A stretch of 64,000 nucleotides of DNA from CAIWHR01 sp963726765 (GTDB taxonomy: Bacteria > Pseudomonadota > Gammaproteobacteria > Burkholderiales > Casimicrobiaceae), in NCBI GenBank assembly GCA_963726765.1, contig CAVSDH010000004.1, positions 493,056 through 557,055 of the forward strand, in the 5' to 3' direction. Positions 27,303 through 36,077 of this stretch are shown piece by piece. The position numbers and the translations under genes are program-made. Below the pieces are notes generated by a model. It did not search any database, was not told the origin of the DNA, and saw only the letters and a program-made list of their open reading frames with translations. Positions within the stretch are counted from its first letter, which is position 1. Each line of letters opens with the position of its first letter.

Positions 27303-29417
27303 GTGCGAATTCCCATCCTCACTTACCAGGCGATGCGCATCGCCGGGAACGACTATGTCTCGAACGACCTCAAGGCGCTCGCGTCGGACCTGAGGCAGAT
27401 CAGCGCGGCCGGTTTCAAGATCGTGCCGCTGCGCAATATCGTGGATGCCTGGATCGGGAACCGCGGAGGCGAGCTGAACGGCAAGCTCGTGGCGCTCACC
27501 TGCTATGGCGGCGCCGATTTCGACTATGTCGACCTCCCCCATCCGACCGCGGGACCGCAACGCAGCGTGCTCAACACGCTGCGCGACTTCGCCGCTGAGT
27601 CTCCGGGAGCGCAGGATCGACTCAACATCACGGCCTTCGTCATCGCCTCTCCGCAGGCACGCGCGGTCCTGGACACGACCTGCATGGTGGGCAAGGGATG
27701 GTGGACCGACACGTGGTGGAGTGCTGCAGTCGACAGCGGGCTGATGCACATCGGCAACCACAGCTGGGACCACAACCACGAGACGCTTCCCGGTTCGCCG
27801 TTGCCGGGTGTCCAACGTGGCAGCTTTCTCGTCATCGATACGAAGGAGCTTGCGGACCACGAGGTCCGGCAGGCGGCCGATTACCTGCGCGCGCACGCAC
27901 CCAATCCCGGGGCGGCACTTTTCGCCTATCCCTACGGTCAGTCGAACCGCTATCTCGTCAACGAGTACTTCGCTTGCTTCGGAGGGGAGCTCGGGATCGA
28001 GGCGGCGTTTACCGATCGCCCTGCGTTCCTGGAGCCGCGTTGCGACCGGTGGGCGATCCCGCGGTTCCATTGCGGGCGAGACTGGAATGCTCCGGCGCAG
28101 TTGCAGGCGATCCTCGACGAAGCGGCGGAGGCCACCGGCGCATGGATTGCGGTGCGGCGAGGCGAGGCGAACGCGATGTCGCCGCCGCGGGACGAGGCCG
28201 CAAGCGTGCAGGATGCGATACCCCGTCGAAGGCCCAAGCGCGTCGAGGTCGCGTTCACGTCGCCGCGCACGACGCCGTGCCGCGGCCTTGTACCGATGCA
28301 CTTCGACATCGACGGACCCGAAGGCACCTATGGGCTCGCGCTCAGGATCGAATCGGCGCCCTCCTACGAAAAGAGCTTCACGCTCGACGACCGCAGTGTG
28401 CACCTGGCGGCCTTTCTCAATTCGCATCTCGTGCGCAACGGAACGACTCGTGTCGAGGCCTGCGTCGTGCAATCGGGAAAGTCGCTATGGACGAAATCGT
28501 TCAAGCTCGACATCTCCAACTCGGGTCCGCTGGCGGACCAGGTTCGCGCGAGTCTGCGCGAATTCGAAACGCCGCTGGTGCTGGACCGCTACGTCGACAG
28601 CTCGTCCTACGACATGGCCAACCCTTCGCTGGCCGCCTGGTTCGACCGCCCCGACGCATCGTCGCGCCTCGCCGGGATGCGGCGAACGGGATCGATTGAC
28701 GCGCAGGAGGAACGCGCACTGCGACAGTTCATCGAGGATGGCTACGTGATCCTCCCCGAGCCCGTCGAGGAGTCGCTGCTCGCCACAATCAACCGCGAGC
28801 TCGACGCCGCCATCGAGAAGAAAGTCGAGGGGTACGAATACGGCAGCAGCCAGCGCATCCACAACCTGCACCACCGAAATCCGGGCGTGCGCGCGCTCTG
28901 GAGACATCCGGTCGTGATGCGCTACCTCGAGCTCATCTTCGGTGTACCGGCGCGGCCCTGTCAGACGCTCACCTACGTCTTCGGCAGCCAGCAGGACGCC
29001 CATCAGGACACTATCCACCTGACGCCGTTTCCCGCGGGCTACATGTGCGGCGTGTGGATCGCGCTGGAGGATGTGCAGCCCAATTCGGGCGAACTCGAGG
29101 TCCATCGAGGCAGCCATCGCCTGCCGCGCGTGTACATGGCCGGCAGCGGTTGCCCCAAAGTCGCCAACGACGACTGGAACGAATTCGGCAGCAACATCCC
29201 GGCCCGCTGGCGCCAGATGTTGGCCGCGGGAAATTTCGAAAAGGTGACCTACCGTCCGAAACGGGGAACGATCCTCGTCTGGCACGAGAATCTGATGCAT
29301 GGCGGGAGCGTGCGCATCGACCGTTCGCTTTCGCGCCGCTCCATCGTCAGCCATTACTTCGCCGACGGGGCGATCGCGTTCTACGACTCCACGGGCGTTG
29401 CCGGGCACATGGAGTGA
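27303..29417 (+). CDS. NodB-like polysaccharide deacetylase fused to PhyH (phytanoyl-CoA dioxygenase) domain
   Basis: A 704-residue two-enzyme protein with a GTG start. Residues 1 to ~280 follow a NodB deacetylase plan: MRIPILTYQAMRIAGNDYVS start, metal motif GNHSWDHNHETL (His153, His157) and FAYPYGQSNRYLVNEYF. The usual catalytic DDG is replaced by CYGG at 67-70, so deacetylase chemistry may be lost or altered. A beta-rich linker (~300-430) leads to a PhyH dioxygenase domain (~465-704): iron ligands His567 and Asp569 in DAHQDTIHLTPF, distal His666 in WHENLMHGGSVR, and RRSIVSHYF for 2-oxoglutarate. No signal peptide is evident. It stands alone, so pathway is unknown; modification of a glycan or lipid-linked sugar is inference. 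Confidence 0.85.
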   Translation: MRIPILTYQAMRIAGNDYVSNDLKALASDLRQISAAGFKIVPLRNIVDAWIGNRGGELNGKLVALTCYGGADFDYVDLPHPTAGPQRSVLNTLRDFAAESPGAQDRLNITAFVIASPQARAVLDTTCMVGKGWWTDTWWSAAVDSGLMHIGNHSWDHNHETLPGSPLPGVQRGSFLVIDTKELADHEVRQAADYLRAHAPNPGAALFAYPYGQSNRYLVNEYFACFGGELGIEAAFTDRPAFLEPRCDRWAIPRFHCGRDWNAPAQLQAILDEAAEATGAWIAVRRGEANAMSPPRDEAASVQDAIPRRRPKRVEVAFTSPRTTPCRGLVPMHFDIDGPEGTYGLALRIESAPSYEKSFTLDDRSVHLAAFLNSHLVRNGTTRVEACVVQSGKSLWTKSFKLDISNSGPLADQVRASLREFETPLVLDRYVDSSSYDMANPSLAAWFDRPDASSRLAGMRRTGSIDAQEERALRQFIEDGYVILPEPVEESLLATINRELDAAIEKKVEGYEYGSSQRIHNLHHRNPGVRALWRHPVVMRYLELIFGVPARPCQTLTYVFGSQQDAHQDTIHLTPFPAGYMCGVWIALEDVQPNSGELEVHRGSHRLPRVYMAGSGCPKVANDDWNEFGSNIPARWRQMLAAGNFEKVTYRPKRGTILVWHENLMHGGSVRIDRSLSRRSIVSHYFADGAIAFYDSTGVAGHME

Positions 29418-29475
29418 AGCGGGGTTAAGGACGCGCGACCGAGGCTCGATTCGCCTTCAGCCTGCTAATTTCTTC

Positions 29476-29573
29476 GGCTCCCCGACCTGGGCTCGAACCA
29501 GGGACCTGCGGAACCACAGACTACTGCGGAGTTGCGCGTCTTCGGATACTTGGGCCGGATTCCGTTCCGCAAT
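29476..29573 (-). repeat. tRNA 3'-half direct repeat, copy A (att-like)
   Basis: On the minus strand the sequence ends in a perfect T-arm (CCTGG TTCGAGC CCAGG) and an acceptor-like TCGGGGAGCC, preceded by an anticodon-loop-like CTGTGGTT. The 5' half of a tRNA (D-arm and 5' acceptor strand) is missing. The same ~98-bp unit recurs in direct orientation at 41028-41125 with about a dozen differences, including a compensatory T-stem change. Such 3'-half fragments are typical attachment-site scars of elements that integrate in tRNA genes. Not a functional tRNA. Confidence 0.65.
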
Positions 29574-30026
29574 GGCCGATACTTCGCCAATGCCTGGGGG
29601 CTCCTTTCGGACCGATAGCAGGCGATCGGGCCGCCTTCGGCGATTGCAGGGCAACACGGCATTCCGTCCACCCATTGTGTTTGCCGTCCGCCTTCTTGAT
29701 GCGCGCAGAAGTCCACGCGCCATCTCCCGCCAGTAGTTGGTGTCCTCGATCAGTGCGACAAACTGTCGCCACTGACGGTAGGGTTGCGATGAACACAAGC
29801 CCAACGGCATCCATCACGTGATCATGCCTGCCTGCATCCGATATCGAACCTCGCTGTCGCACGCTATGTTGGAAGAATTTGACCAATCGCAATGCAGAAA
29901 CGTCATGGAGGGGATTGAATATCTTCGATGGCCCATGCAGGCTGATATTTCGCTGCAACTTTTGCAGGGTGGTCTCTTCCGGCCTTCGCGGCGCATCCGA
30001 CCTGGAGATAAAGCGAACTGAATACC
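29574..30026. other. Spacer after tRNA-like repeat, no gene seen
   Basis: No reading frame here shows family features. It lies just inside copy A of the tRNA-like repeat and ahead of the b561 gene. Base composition between about 29800 and 29960 is somewhat more AT-rich than the neighbours. Confidence 0.4.
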
Positions 30027-31214
30027 ATGGAACCAATCGAAGACAGCGCAGATTCACCATCCGACGGGAACGGGCACGTGGCGCAGAAAGGCGCGCTTCC
30101 GGCACTCGTGTGGGACCTGCCGACCCGCGTTTTTCACTGGACGCTGGTCGTCTTCTTTCTCTCGGCGATGGCAACCGGGGACCCGGACCGCTTTCGCGAC
30201 CTCCATGTCTACTTCGGCTACGTCGTACTGGGGCTGATCTGCTTTCGCATTTTCTGGGGCTTCGCGGGCAGCCGCTACGCAAGGTTCGAAGGTTTCCGGT
30301 ACGGCCCGCGCGCTGCGTTTGCCTACCTCGCCGACGTGATGGCGGCGCGGGCGGACCGTCACGTCGGCCACAACCCGGCAGGAAGCGTCGGAATCTACCT
30401 GTTGCTCGCACTCGGTCTGGTGACAGGCGTAACCGGCATCGTTGTCCTGGGAGCGGAGGAGGCGCAGGGCATATTCAAGACACTCGCCGATCGTCCGCTC
30501 GGCGAGTTCACCAGAGGTCTTCATGAAAGCCTCGCCTGGTTGATGCTTGCCCTGGTGCTTGTGCACATCGGTGGTGTCGTCGTCGAAAGCCTGGTGCATC
30601 GGGAAAATCTGGCCAAGGCCATGTTCACCGGCCGAAAGATCGCCGGCGCCGACGAGGGCATCGGGTCCAACCACCCGTGGGTCGCCCTTGCGATACTGAC
30701 TTGCGTGGCAAGCAGCGCGCTCTGGTTTGTCCACTGGCGATTGATCGACATACCCGGATTGGCGCAGCTCCCGTACGTCGGCAGACAATTGCCGGACAAC
30801 AGAACGTGGCGCGATAGCTGCGGCGGCTGCCACGGGCCATTTCATCCAACCCTTCTGCCTGCGCGGTCCTGGATGGCACACCTGGACAGTCCGGACAATC
30901 ACTTCGGCTTGCGGTGGCAATTCGATGCGAAGACGCTGGCCGAAATCCGGGCCTTTCTCCAGCAGAACTCCGCCGGAACCGAGATGACCGAGGCGGCCTA
31001 CAGAATCAACAAATCGATCCCGGCCGACATTACGCCATTGCGCATCACCGAAACCGCATTCTGGATCGAAAAACACGGCAGGATCGACGACAGAACATGG
31101 TCGGATCCGGCAGTCGACTCGAAATCCAACTGCCGGGCGTGTCATCGCGACGCGGAATACGGAACGTATGACGATGCGGCGATACGGCTGCCGCCATTGA
31201 GCGAACAACCATAG
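30027..31214 (+). CDS. Cytochrome b561 family protein fused to a dihaem cytochrome c domain
   Basis: Membrane electron carrier of 395 residues. The N-terminal ~240 residues are a four-helix cytochrome b561 (PTRVFHWTLVVFFLSAMATG, VYFGYVVLGLICFRIFWGFA, RGLHESLAWLMLALVLVHIG) with paired His for b haems. The C-terminal domain has two c-haem sites, CGGCH at 265-269 and CRACH at 369-373, with distal motifs HPTLLPARSWMAH, resembling the DHC dihaem domain. Fusion would pass electrons from the membrane haems to a periplasmic partner. ATG 30027 is the only start ahead of the first helix region. Confidence 0.88.
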   Translation: MEPIEDSADSPSDGNGHVAQKGALPALVWDLPTRVFHWTLVVFFLSAMATGDPDRFRDLHVYFGYVVLGLICFRIFWGFAGSRYARFEGFRYGPRAAFAYLADVMAARADRHVGHNPAGSVGIYLLLALGLVTGVTGIVVLGAEEAQGIFKTLADRPLGEFTRGLHESLAWLMLALVLVHIGGVVVESLVHRENLAKAMFTGRKIAGADEGIGSNHPWVALAILTCVASSALWFVHWRLIDIPGLAQLPYVGRQLPDNRTWRDSCGGCHGPFHPTLLPARSWMAHLDSPDNHFGLRWQFDAKTLAEIRAFLQQNSAGTEMTEAAYRINKSIPADITPLRITETAFWIEKHGRIDDRTWSDPAVDSKSNCRACHRDAEYGTYDDAAIRLPPLSEQP

Positions 31215-31430
31215 CGAATTCAAACCTGCCACCGAGCCAATGGCGGGTGTTGAGCGTCGTCACTGATCGGCCGTTCTTGGCCGAAATAGACCAGATTCAA
31301 CCGTAGCCCAATCGCGATCGACCACGCAGCGGCACCCGCAACTGTGCCTGACAGCGCAGCCCAAAAACACGATACTCGCAATAAGCGCGCACAAGTTCTT
31401 GTTCGCGCTTCGAAATCGAATCTCAGCGTA
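31215..31430. other. Short spacer with a possible tiny membrane peptide
   Basis: On the minus strand a frame ending at 31220 encodes one hydrophobic helix (SCFWAALSGTVAGAAAW) and RLNLVYFGQERPISDD. It has no ATG near a natural start and no ribosome site I can defend. It may be the truncated end of a membrane protein; I do not call it a gene. Confidence 0.3.
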
Positions 31431-31884
31431 CTACATGGATTGCGACCGATTCGACCAGAATTGGCCCAGGACGCGTTCGACCATGTAGAAGTCGGCATCG
31501 AAATTCCAGCATGCTCGCGGTGCGCGCGGAATGAGGTCAGCCGAATCCCATTTTCCGCACGAGGGGTAGCCATCGGCGATCGACGCCGCATTCTTCTCAA
31601 GTGGCGGCAGAGGCGTCCTGAGCGACGGAAAGTCTTGCGGCAGTTCAGGGTGGCAGAGCTGAAATACGGCTTCTCTTGGGGGCAAATCCTTGAGACCGTA
31701 CTCGCCCAGCGCCTTGGACACAGCCGGGAACGGCAGGCGATCGAGACAATGCTCGTGCGTCGCCTTCGACAGGACAGTTTGGGCGCCGTGGTCGACCGAG
31801 AGAAGGCGCGCCCCAGACCCCGAGCGCCGCGAGCACAAGCGCCACGGCGGCGAGCCCGGCACCCTTGACGAATCGATTGAACAT
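31431..31884 (-). CDS. Exported protein of unknown function, one frame error
   Basis: Not assigned to a family. It starts MFNRFVKGAGLAAVALVLAA, a clear export signal or anchor, then LGVWGAP. After an extra base near 31800 it continues SVDHGAQTVLSKATHEHCLD and CHPELPQDFPSLRTPLPPLE to the stop at 31431. Repaired length is 150 residues. Two or three Cys (HEHCLDRLP, QLCHPELP, YPSCGKWD) could form disulfides after export. It lies 31 bp from a truncated hydrolase, inside the tRNA-repeat-bounded block. Confidence 0.55.
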
Positions 31885-31915
31885 GCCACGTCCCGGACCG
31901 CTCCGCTGCTCGCCG

Positions 31916-32404
31916 CTACTCCGCCGCGCCTGTGCCCTGTCCTTCGGGTATCCGCCAGAAAGGCTTCTCCACCCATTCCAGCGGCCGGCCCGGGTCATTG
32001 GGACCGAGACGATGGCGCAGCAGGGAGATCAGGTCGTAGCTCACCTCGGGATTCGAGCGAAAGTAGCTGTGGCCAAAGAGACCGGTCTTGCCCTGAACCT
32101 GGATCATGGCGAGGAAGCCGAGCGAGCGTACGTGCTCAATCTGCTCCGGCGTAAGCACCGATTTGTCGAGGCGCCCAGGCCTGACAATGCTTCCGAACAG
32201 CCAGCCGGACGTAGCGAGCGCCTTGTCATCGGGCGACGCGTGGCCCGTGATGCGAAATCCGGGCATGCGCTCAAAAACCACCCTCGGGTTCGGCGTCAAG
32301 CCGTAGGGCGTGCCGGGGTCGGACGCCACCTTGAAGATCTTGGCAATGGCTACGTCGGGGTCGAGGTCAGGCGCCCTTGCATGCCCAACGGGGCGGCCAG
32401 GCAA
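31916..32404 (-). pseudogene. Truncated 3' end of an alpha/beta-hydrolase-like gene
   Basis: The frame carries a C-terminal portion: DVAIAKIFKVASDPGTPYGL, RVVFERMPGFRITGHASPDD, IQVQGKTGLFGHSYFRSNPE and EWVEKPFWRIPEG. GHSYFRSNPEVSYDLI looks like the region around the late His helix of an alpha/beta hydrolase. No nucleophile elbow or N-terminal core precedes it; the frame runs straight into the promoter and operators of the divergent peptide operon near 32420. The only usable start is a weak TTG. Most likely a gene cut off by recombination. Family call is tentative. Confidence 0.5.
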
Positions 32405-32430
32405 CCGGGCGGGAACCTTCTCGCACGATA

Positions 32431-32445
32431 TGTAAAAACATTACA
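32431..32445. promoter_or_regulatory. Operator 1, TGTAA-N5-TTACA
   Basis: Perfect inverted repeat TGTAAAAACATTACA, 22 bp upstream of the -35 box of the peptide operon. It shares half-sites with operator 2 at 32505-32519. An RpiR-family gene is the last regulator of the same operon, and RpiR proteins commonly bind TGTAA-type palindromes, so autoregulation is a fair inference. Confidence 0.7.
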
Positions 32446-32466
32446 CTTATTATCCTTTTCGGTCGC

Positions 32467-32494
32467 TTGACGGCGACTTTCCAAGGCGTACACT
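32467..32494 (+). promoter_or_regulatory. Sigma70-type promoter of peptide/D-aminoacylase operon
   Basis: TTGACG (32467-32472) and TACACT (32489-32494) are separated by 16 bp. It points at the solute-binding protein gene and is bracketed by the two TGTAA-N5-TTACA operators. Confidence 0.65.
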
Positions 32495-32504
32495 GCCGAC
32501 GGGC

Positions 32505-32519
32505 TGTAATTTAGTTACA
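32505..32519. promoter_or_regulatory. Operator 2, TGTAA-N5-TTACA
   Basis: Perfect inverted repeat TGTAATTTAGTTACA located at about +5 relative to the predicted transcription start, a position where a bound repressor would block transcription or release RNA polymerase on induction. Confidence 0.7.
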
Positions 32520-32595
32520 CGGCTGCCGTACACGCAGCGTTCGAGCGGGAGTTGACCCGCCGCCTGCCCCATCACCCCGCATGCAAGGAGGAACC

Positions 32596-34185
32596 ATGTC
32601 GCGCACCGTTCTCGAGTACTCGTTACCCCACGCCTCTCGCCTGCCAGTCGCCTTTCGGCTGTTGGGCGCGCTCATCGCCACTGTCTTCGCCGGCGCATGC
32701 CTCACTACGTCCGCGCTTGCCGTGCCGCCCAGGGGTGGTGCCGCCAACATTGCAATGATTGGAGAGCCGCAGACGCTCGATCCGATGTCCTCCACTGCCG
32801 ACCTGGTCGGCACGATCATGCAACATGTCTACGAGCTCCTGTACACCTACGACGCCAACTCGAACGTGGTGCCGATGCTCGCCGAAAGCATGCCGGCAGT
32901 GTCGAAGGATGGATTGGTCTACACGATCGCGCTGCGCAAGGGCGTCAAGTTCCATAACGGCAAGGAGATGACCTCGGCCGACGTTGTTGCGTCGCTGCAG
33001 CGCTGGATGGAGATGGCGCCGCGCGGCAAGGCCGTGGCGAAGGAAATCAAGTCGCTGGAAGCGAATGGCCCGAACTCGATCGTCATCACGCTGAGCCGCC
33101 CCTACGCGCCACTGGTGGCACATCTCGCGCTTTCCAACGGCTTCGCGGCCATCATGGCGAAGGACTCCATCGCCACGCCGCTCACGCAATTCGTAGGTAC
33201 CGGGCCGTATTTGTTCAAGGAGCGCAAGCCGGACCAGTATGTGCAGCTGGTCCGGTTCGACGGCTATAGCGCCCGCAGCGAACCCGCCAGCGGTTACGGC
33301 GGCAAGCGCGAGGCGCTGCTCGACGAATTGCGCTTCATCCCCGTTCCCAACGCCAACACGCGCGTCGAGGGTACGCTCTCGGGGCAATATCACTTCGCGG
33401 ACGTTCTACCTGTGGAGTCCTACACACGGCTGGAAAGTGCACCGAACGTGAAGCCGGTTCTTACCGCGCCCTTCGGCTTCCCGTACCTGGTGCTGAACAC
33501 CAAGCAGGGGCCGCTCGCCAACGTCGCGTTGCGCCAGGCCGTGCAGGCATCGCTCAACAATGCCGACATGTTGGGCGCGGGCTTCGGCGACCCGAAGTTC
33601 TATAGCCCCGACCCCAACCACTACGCCAAGAACACCCCGTTCTATTCGACATCCGGCACCGAGAACTACGGCAAAGGGGATGCCAAACGGGCCACCGCGA
33701 TGGCGACGGCCGCCAAGTACGATGGCACGCCGATCAAGATCCTCACCAGCCAGCAGTATGATTTTCACTACCGGATGGCGTTGGTGATGGCGGAAAATCT
33801 CAAGGCCGCGGGGTTCAAGGTCGATATGCAGGTGGTGGACTGGTCGACACTCATCCAGCGCCGCAACGACCCGGCACTGTGGGACATCTACATCACGCAC
33901 TCCGCTGTGCTGCCCGAACCGACGCTGACGCCGCCGCAGTTGGGCGACGGCGCGCCCGGGTGGTGGAGCTCGCCAGCCAAGGACGCCGCGCTGGCAGCGT
34001 TCAACGCGGAAGCCGATCCGAAGAAGCGCGCCGCGTTATGGGGCAACGTGCAGGCCGTGGTGTTCACCGAAGTGCCATACATCCGTGTCGGCAACTTCAA
34101 CAGCGTGACGGCACGCGCCGCGAAGCTCGACGGTTACGTCGCTATGCCGTGGCCCTTCTTCTGGAATACGGGCCTGCAAAAGTAG
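32596..34185 (+). CDS. ABC transporter substrate-binding protein, family 5 (oligopeptide type)
   Basis: Periplasmic binding protein of 529 residues for peptides or related ligands. I chose ATG 32596 because AAGGAGG (32585-32591) is ideally spaced before it; an in-frame ATG at 32581 precedes that site. A long signal region ends near ALAVPPRGG. Family-5 marks: IAMIGEPQTLDPMSSTADLV, LRKGVKFHNGKEMTSADVVA, FVGTGPYLFKERKPDQYVQL and FPYLVLNTKQGPLANVALRQ. It heads an operon of binding protein, two permeases, two ATPases, RpiR and D-aminoacylase, so N-acyl-D-amino acids or D-residue peptides are likely ligands (inference). Confidence 0.92.
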   Translation: MSRTVLEYSLPHASRLPVAFRLLGALIATVFAGACLTTSALAVPPRGGAANIAMIGEPQTLDPMSSTADLVGTIMQHVYELLYTYDANSNVVPMLAESMPAVSKDGLVYTIALRKGVKFHNGKEMTSADVVASLQRWMEMAPRGKAVAKEIKSLEANGPNSIVITLSRPYAPLVAHLALSNGFAAIMAKDSIATPLTQFVGTGPYLFKERKPDQYVQLVRFDGYSARSEPASGYGGKREALLDELRFIPVPNANTRVEGTLSGQYHFADVLPVESYTRLESAPNVKPVLTAPFGFPYLVLNTKQGPLANVALRQAVQASLNNADMLGAGFGDPKFYSPDPNHYAKNTPFYSTSGTENYGKGDAKRATAMATAAKYDGTPIKILTSQQYDFHYRMALVMAENLKAAGFKVDMQVVDWSTLIQRRNDPALWDIYITHSAVLPEPTLTPPQLGDGAPGWWSSPAKDAALAAFNAEADPKKRAALWGNVQAVVFTEVPYIRVGNFNSVTARAAKLDGYVAMPWPFFWNTGLQK

Positions 34186-34189
34186 CAGC

Positions 34190-35173
34190 GTGAGCGGTCC
34201 GACGGAGGTAACAGGGTTGTTGTCCAGGGGAATGGCCCGCTACCTCGCGTCGCGCCTCGCCGGCATGGTGATCGTGATGCTGCTGGTGGCAACACTGGTT
34301 TTCTTCATCACGCGCCTTGCGCCCGGTGATCCCGCGGCAGTGATGCTTGGCGAGCAGGCAACGGCCGCCGACGTCGCGCAATTGCGTGCGAGCTATGGGC
34401 TCGACAAGCCTTTGCCCACGCAATTCGCCTATTGGTTGGCCGAACTTGCGCGAGGCAATCTTGGCCAGTCGATCTTCCTGCAGCGGCCCGTGACGCAGGC
34501 ACTGGCCGAGCGCGCCGAACCGACGTTTTTCCTGACGCTGTTCGCGATGACCATCGCCATCCTGATCGGCGTCCCCTGCGGCATTGCCGCTGCCGTCTGG
34601 CGCAGCCGCTGGGTCGACCAGGCGTTCTCCGGATTCGCGATGCTGGGTGCCAGCATCCCGAGTTTCTGGCTGGGATTGATCCTGATGCAGATGTTCGCCG
34701 TGGGGCTTGGCTGGTTTCCGGTGGCCGGTTACGGCGACCCGGGCGTTCCATTGTCCAATCGCCTGCATCATCTGGTGCTGCCGGCGATCGTGCTCGGCGT
34801 GGTGAACTCGGCACTGATCCTGCGGTTCTGTCGGGCGAGCATGCTGGACGTACTCGGCGAGGATCACATCCGTACGGCGCGCGCCAAGGGGGTATCCGAG
34901 CGCCGCGTCGTGCTGCACCACGCGCTGCGCAACGCATTGATCCCGGTGGTCACGGTGCTGGGCCTCACGTTCGCACTGCTGATCGGGGGCGCGATCGTCA
35001 CGGAAACAGTTTTCGGCCTGCCCGGGATCGGCAACCTCGTCGTCTCCGCAGTCCTTCGCCGCGACTATCCGGTGATCCAGGGTGCACTGCTGGTGATCGC
35101 CGGAATGTACGTCCTCATCAACCTGCTCATCGATCTGCTGTATCTGGTGATCGATCCGCGCGTGAAGTACTGA
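34190..35173 (+). CDS. ABC transporter permease, DppB/OppB type
   Basis: Inner-membrane channel subunit, 327 residues, GTG start four bases after the preceding stop. Six helices are apparent, with the first at ARYLASRLAGMVIVMLLVAT and the N-terminal ITRLAPGDPAAVMLGEQAT loop. The EAA coupling motif region is IRTARAKGVSERRVVLHHAL. Ends with YLVIDPRVKY as in DppB proteins. Confidence 0.92.
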   Translation: MSGPTEVTGLLSRGMARYLASRLAGMVIVMLLVATLVFFITRLAPGDPAAVMLGEQATAADVAQLRASYGLDKPLPTQFAYWLAELARGNLGQSIFLQRPVTQALAERAEPTFFLTLFAMTIAILIGVPCGIAAAVWRSRWVDQAFSGFAMLGASIPSFWLGLILMQMFAVGLGWFPVAGYGDPGVPLSNRLHHLVLPAIVLGVVNSALILRFCRASMLDVLGEDHIRTARAKGVSERRVVLHHALRNALIPVVTVLGLTFALLIGGAIVTETVFGLPGIGNLVVSAVLRRDYPVIQGALLVIAGMYVLINLLIDLLYLVIDPRVKY

Positions 35174-35186
35174 GGCCAACTCGACG

Positions 35187-36077
35187 ATGACTGCCACCGA
35201 CGCCGTTACGCCTTTGCCAAGGATCGCAATCCCCCATAGCCCATCCTCCATCCTATTCCGGAAGCTTTTTGGGCGACGCGTGGTTCTGGTGGGCGCAATC
35301 ATCCTGGCGATCGTGGTCTTGTCAGCTCTCTTTGCGCCGTGGCTCACCCCCTACGACCCGACCGCATTGAAGATCCTTGACCGGCTGCAAGGCCCGCGTT
35401 CCACGCACTGGTTCGGCACCGACGAGTTGGGTCGCGACGTGTTCTCGCGCGTTGTCTTCGGCGCGCGCTACTCGTTGACGATCGGCGCCATGGTGGTGGC
35501 GATCTCGGTGACCTGCGGCGTGCTGTTGGGACTCACGGCGGGGTACTTTCGGCGACTGGACGGCCCGATCATGCGCGTGGTCGACGCGATGATGTCGTTC
35601 CCGGATATTCTGCTCGCAATTGCGCTCGTGGCCGTGCTTGGCGCATCGATGACCAACGTAATCCTGGCGCTGGCGGTCGTCTACACGCCGCGCGTGGCCC
35701 GGGTGGTACGTGCGTCCACGCTGGTCGTGCGCGAGTTACTGTACATCGAAGCCGCGCGCGCGCTGGGTGTAGCGACCTGGCGCATCCTGTTTGTTCACAT
35801 CCTGCAGAACATCGCGTCGCCGATCCTGGTGCAGGCCACGTTCATCTTCGCCTATGCCGTGCTGGCCGAGGCGGGGCTGTCTTTTCTCGGCGTCGGCGTT
35901 CCTCCCGCGTTGCCCACCTGGGGCACGATGATCGCCTCCGGCCAACAATTCGCGCACCAGGCCATCTGGTTGGTGGTGTTTCCCGGTGTCGCGATCATCC
36001 TGTCAGCGCTGTCACTGCAAATGGTCGGCGATGGGCTGCGCGACCTGCTCGATCCTAAGCTTCGCAAGACACTTTGA
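35187..36077 (+). CDS. ABC transporter permease, DppC/OppC type
   Basis: Second channel subunit, 296 residues. The N-terminal OppC-like segment leads into helix 1 (VLVGAIILAIVVLSALFAPW), then HWFGTDELGRDVFSRVVFGA, typical of this subunit, and the EAA motif YIEAARALGVATWRILFVHI. The C-terminal LQMVGDGLRDLLDPKL is the family ending. Its TGA overlaps the TTG start of the next ATPase. Confidence 0.92.
   Translation: MTATDAVTPLPRIAIPHSPSSILFRKLFGRRVVLVGAIILAIVVLSALFAPWLTPYDPTALKILDRLQGPRSTHWFGTDELGRDVFSRVVFGARYSLTIGAMVVAISVTCGVLLGLTAGYFRRLDGPIMRVVDAMMSFPDILLAIALVAVLGASMTNVILALAVVYTPRVARVVRASTLVVRELLYIEAARALGVATWRILFVHILQNIASPILVQATFIFAYAVLAEAGLSFLGVGVPPALPTWGTMIASGQQFAHQAIWLVVFPGVAIILSALSLQMVGDGLRDLLDPKLRKTL

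Noticed and set aside
29476..29573. Functional tRNA gene
   Set aside because: The D-arm and 5' acceptor strand are absent in both copies.
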